From the NCBI GenBank assembly GCA_964445105.1, contig CAYUJS010000009.1:1-45188 (forward strand): DNA of 45,188 bases, written 5' to 3'. Below are positions 42,203 to 45,188 of the stretch, in pieces (positions within the stretch are counted from its first letter, which is position 1; each line of letters starts with the position of its first letter). The notes under the pieces were generated by a model. The model was not told where the DNA came from, searched no databases, and worked only from the letters and a program-made list of their open reading frames with translations. This stretch comes from CAWBNS01 sp964445105 (GTDB lineage Bacteria > Chlamydiota > Chlamydiia > Chlamydiales > JAJFMA01). The position numbers were made by a program, and so were the translations under genes.

Positions 42203-42742
42203 ATGAGTGCACCAATTCGTATATATGAAGGGAATCCAATCAGTGGCCTAGCAGACCATAAGGTCGAGAGCCTAGTTAGGAAACAGTTGCCCAGCGGTAC
42301 ATATACCTCGATTTCTGTAAAGAAAAAAGAACTGTCGAACGGCGCAGGGGGTTTGATGGCGGGCCGGGTGATTACCTTGCAAAGACAAGTGTGGTTTAAG
42401 ATACCGGAGTTATTTGTTGGCTTTTTTCTGGAGCTTTTCAGCCCACAAAGCGCTTTAGAAAGGTATGGAGATATAGTAGGAGATTCTTTGGTTGCGGGGT
42501 TAGTAACAAACGACAGCACGCTGTCTCCAGAGGACAGGGCGCAAGCGCTAATCGACATTAAAGCTGCATACCACAGGTCTAGAAAATTTTCAATCTTTAT
42601 TTCTGATTGTTGCAACTATACTAGTGTATTTATGGATGGCGAGGATTCTGTGTTGCTTGGTTCTAGCCGCAGTGGCGGGCAAGCTATCAATTCTTTTTTT
42701 CAAAAAATCCTGGGCAGCAAACCGGCAGTTAGCGCGCCTTAG
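42203..42742 (+). CDS. Unknown protein, paralogue B
   Basis: 179 residues, AGGAG eight bases before the ATG. Shared with A: GLADHKVESLVRKQLP, YTSISV, FISDCCNYTSV and an RSGGQ/RAGQ segment near the end. The two are adjacent on one strand with a 19-base gap, so they arose by tandem duplication long ago. Not recognised. Confidence 0.65.
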   Translation: MSAPIRIYEGNPISGLADHKVESLVRKQLPSGTYTSISVKKKELSNGAGGLMAGRVITLQRQVWFKIPELFVGFFLELFSPQSALERYGDIVGDSLVAGLVTNDSTLSPEDRAQALIDIKAAYHRSRKFSIFISDCCNYTSVFMDGEDSVLLGSSRSGGQAINSFFQKILGSKPAVSAP

Positions 42743-42804
42743 GGGATCTGGCGCAGAACGGGTCGAAGGTTAGTGAAGTATTTATCTTAAAATGAGGAAA
42801 TTTT

Positions 42805-44307
42805 ATGAATACAGGCTTGAAAATATGCTCTTGTGCGGTGGCTCCGGCCTGCTTGCATTTCGGGGTGCCCAGCGGAGGGGTAGAAGTAAATACGCAGGAT
42901 GCCCGGGTTGTCGAGGCAGCTCAGCAATCTTTAATTCCCATGGAAATTGGCGAACCAAAAACGTGTCCTGCAGCAGCTTTGACCGGCCAATTCGAGGCAA
43001 TCGACGAAGCGATAAGCGGCATGCCCGACGAGGCGGCAGGGGAGCGCGCTAGCGACGTCCTGGAGGCTGTCCGGCATATCGATGAAGCGCCAGGAGTGGG
43101 AATGTCTGACGAAGCAATACGAGAGCGCGGCCGCTTCAGCGGCGCTCCGGAGGCCGTCGGGCAGTCCCAGGGGGATTCTGCATTACATAGCACCGTGGTG
43201 CCCCAAACGCTGGCGCTGGTTGACGCGAATTTTGGTGTACTTAACGACGGGCAGTCGCAAGATATGCAGTTCCACCAGATTCAAGAGATGGTTGAGCAAT
43301 TTATAGATCCTCAAGCGATAAAAAGTGTCGCAGATTACGCTGCGAGATCTTTCGAAGAGGTTGTAAATGAATTTTTCGCTAAAAACGAAAAATTCATAGA
43401 GCACCGAGAAGAGTTAAGATATATCTCCGATGCACACACTTACTCTATTTCGCTGAAAAAGATGGAAGAGCTCGCTAAGTCGCTGCAAAACATCCAGGAG
43501 TCGGCAGAGAGCAGAGACTTACAAGAAAGAGATCAAGAAATACTTCCGGCGCTAAAGTCGATGGCCACTACAAGAGCCGACGAAGTCCGCAAGGCCCTCG
43601 CCGCTATGCCTCTTGGCTCCAGCACACTCCTGCTCAGCGATCTTGACCGTTTAAAAAAAGTGAGCGAAGTAGCTACAGAGTCAACTTATGAGTCTCAGAC
43701 GGGGAGATTTTATGAACCGCAAGTAAGCCAGATGGGTCTTACAGGTTTCTTTGGAGGCTTGAAGAGAGAGCGGGGTTACACTTCCATTACAGTAGGCTGG
43801 AAAGTGTCTAAAATGTTTGGTCGCGAGTTAGGCCGGATGTGTACTTACGTTGCTTTTCAAAAAAGTAAAGAGTCTGTTACAGCCAGTCTAAAGTCGAAGC
43901 AGTCGGGCACCTCTTTTCCGTCAAACTTTATTGACGTGTCTACCCCGGCCCGTCGGGTTTCAAACAAGGAGGAAGATCACGGCAACGGTATTTGGCCGTC
44001 CCTCTTGTATCATTACGATCAACTTCGATCAAAAGGCGCTTCAACAAGCTCTGGCAGCTCTTCGTCTAGCACGGGCGTTCTTAAGCCTTCTGCGGGCCAG
44101 CGCGCGCAGCTATCTGCTAGTGACAGAGAGAGCTATGCAGATGCCGTGGAAAGAATAGTGCCTAATTTACGCGAAAAGGCAGACCAGTGGAACTTCGCGG
44201 CGTATAAGGTTTTTAGCTCGGACAAGGCTGCGGAGTATTTTTGTATTTCGCCGCAGGAGGCTGCTAAATACGAATACATTATTTTCTACCATAAACCGGC
44301 ACCTTAG
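42805..44307 (+). CDS. Unknown 500-residue protein with N-terminal acidic repeats
   Basis: 500 residues. The N-terminus has several Cys (ICSCAVAPAC). Residues about 66-120 contain two imperfect 27-residue repeats: IDEAISGMPDEAAGERASDVLEAV and IDEAPGVGMSDEAIRERGRFSGAPEAV. A helical middle part (about 165-280) is followed by a distinct C-terminal domain with YTSITVGWKVSKMFGRELG, a Ser-rich linker (STSSGSSSSSTG) and a final segment ending AKYEYIIFYHKPAP. GAGG lies upstream. The modular layout resembles secreted host-interacting proteins of environmental chlamydiae, which is inference. Confidence 0.65.
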   Translation: MNTGLKICSCAVAPACLHFGVPSGGVEVNTQDARVVEAAQQSLIPMEIGEPKTCPAAALTGQFEAIDEAISGMPDEAAGERASDVLEAVRHIDEAPGVGMSDEAIRERGRFSGAPEAVGQSQGDSALHSTVVPQTLALVDANFGVLNDGQSQDMQFHQIQEMVEQFIDPQAIKSVADYAARSFEEVVNEFFAKNEKFIEHREELRYISDAHTYSISLKKMEELAKSLQNIQESAESRDLQERDQEILPALKSMATTRADEVRKALAAMPLGSSTLLLSDLDRLKKVSEVATESTYESQTGRFYEPQVSQMGLTGFFGGLKRERGYTSITVGWKVSKMFGRELGRMCTYVAFQKSKESVTASLKSKQSGTSFPSNFIDVSTPARRVSNKEEDHGNGIWPSLLYHYDQLRSKGASTSSGSSSSSTGVLKPSAGQRAQLSASDRESYADAVERIVPNLREKADQWNFAAYKVFSSDKAAEYFCISPQEAAKYEYIIFYHKPAP

Positions 44308-44815
44308 TAAGCGATTCCATTTGAATAATTGCCGAGCGGGGGTGCAGGCGAGGATTGAGCCTTCACCCCATCTCACACTTTTGGCTCCAAAAACCTGTAT
44401 GCTTGAGCCCTGATTGAGAGAGATGGCTGCTCTCTTTATCTGAGGAGAGACCACGAGACGTTTTTCAGAGCTCTTAAACCCAGCTTCAAGGGTCTTCTTA
44501 GTCTAGGTTCAGCCGCAGCACCGTAGCTGTTGGTAGGCGGTCGAATGTACGAGGCGGCTGATCTAGGTAACATAGTAAAAAGACAAGCCGATATCGGGTG
44601 AGCACTGCTGGGTTTTTTGCACGCCTCAACGTTAGGTAGCTGGTGCCTTCTTCACGCTGGCAGCCTGCAACCGTTTAGCGCCTAGCTTGTCTTAGCTGGG
44701 GATTAGCCTTGGCAAGGATACTGCATGGTTGCCAACAACGGATGCAGCCCAATAGATTCTGCTGCCTATCTCTCAGCGGCTCCCTTTAAAAAATTATATC
44801 CTCTACGGGTACCCC
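44308..44815. other. Spacer with an unplaced coding-like remnant
   Basis: 500 bases. On the minus strand about 44330-44500 an open frame reads TLEAGFKSSEKRLVVSPQIKRAAISLNQGSSIQVFGAKSVRW, which looks like protein sequence but has no start or ribosome site. It may be debris of a mobile element. No gene supported. Confidence 0.35.
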
Positions 44816-45188
44816 TTGGTAGCATTGTATAAAAATATTTTCGTAAACTTTTCATCGGTTTTTGGTGTTATAGCCTCTGTACGGTCACTGAAGAAGCATT
44901 TATCCACTGAAGGACCGCTGTCAGTAGTTCGTAGGACCTTTTACGCTATTGAAGACCCTCTTAATCATCCGGAAAAAGACCCTCGCGGTAACCCAGCTCT
45001 TGGCCAAGGAGTGCGCGCCAAGTTTGCGGGAGAGTGGCTTTGCTCTGTTCGCGATTGATTGCACGGCTAACCCCAGGATCTACGCAAAAAAGTTCGCGAC
45101 CGTACGAACGTGCATGCTCCTAACCACGTGCCGGGCCAGAAACCAATTACTGTGGGCCATGAATACAGCGTTTTAGTGCATCTGCCAA
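44816..45188 (+). pseudogene. Decayed DDE transposase (runs off right edge)
   Basis: Pieces in three frames resemble one transposase: an N-terminal-like segment LSVVRRTFYAIEDPLNHPEKD (44816 frame), a catalytic-like segment GFALFAIDCTANPRIYAKK (frame of 44949), and DRTNVHAPNHVPGQKPITVGHEYSVLVHLP running to the edge in a third frame. The second and third join if one A is added to the A6 run near 45090 (YAKKVRDRTNVH). The pattern DCT.NPR.YAK..DR......P..G.KPI..GH.YS is typical of a DDE transposase group common in environmental chlamydiae; I cannot name the IS family. Confidence 0.5.

Overview
The window looks like an environmental chlamydia (phylum Chlamydiota, outside Chlamydiaceae). This rests on gene neighbourhoods that I recall from Chlamydia trachomatis: exonuclease-engB-tsaE-CT538-like (CT536-CT538), pepP-mutL (CT574-CT575), tatD-dsbD divergent from exbB-exbD (CT594-CT597), and argS beside murA. 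Base composition looks close to half G+C by eye, high for the phylum. A run of ten Ns at 27033-27042 marks a scaffold join, so this is a draft assembly.

Layout. 1-1014: the start of an unknown gene running off the left edge, then a decayed IS66-type transposase. 1142-10503: housekeeping block (DnaQ-like exonuclease, engB, tsaE, CT538-like protein, argS, murA, ispF, pepP, mutL). 10504-13283: accessory island with a PI3/4-kinase-like candidate effector and a 390-bp tandem duplication carrying a 92-residue protein. 13331-19015: CCA/polyA polymerase, TrmH-type methyltransferase, rsgA, eno, alanine symporter. 19335-22345: second accessory island with a Sel1-repeat protein, a 124-bp MITE-like element with 8-bp target duplications, and an effector-like gene split at an A7 tract. 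22489-26410: a minus-strand operon with two long, signal-peptide-bearing, N/Q/S-rich paralogues followed by a DUF692 (MbnB/BufB-like) enzyme and a DUF2063 (MbnC/BufC-like) partner, i.e. a putative RiPP or metallophore system. 26536-27188: HigA-type antitoxin and a ruined HigB-type toxin. 27234-32214: tatD, dsbD and an ExbB-ExbD-TonB energising complex. 32756-34547: PsiE-like protein and an AAA ATPase broken by a 14-bp tandem duplication. 34542-41184: an exosortase operon with two paralogous periplasmic TPR proteins and two small secreted proteins. 41635-44307: three unknown genes, the first two a paralogous pair. 44816-45188: a decayed DDE transposase.

How the parts fit. The conserved blocks cover replication and repair, translation, cell wall and isoprenoid precursors, and envelope energisation. 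Between them are short accessory islands with AT-rich leaders, eukaryote-like proteins and transposon debris, typical of host-interaction loci in amoeba-infecting chlamydiae. The two most interesting systems are envelope-directed: the DUF692/DUF2063 operon, whose two precursor-like proteins differ in that one carries three cysteines and the other none, and the exosortase/TPR operon, which has no obvious substrate in the window. All assignments come from reading the sequence and from memory; no database search was run.
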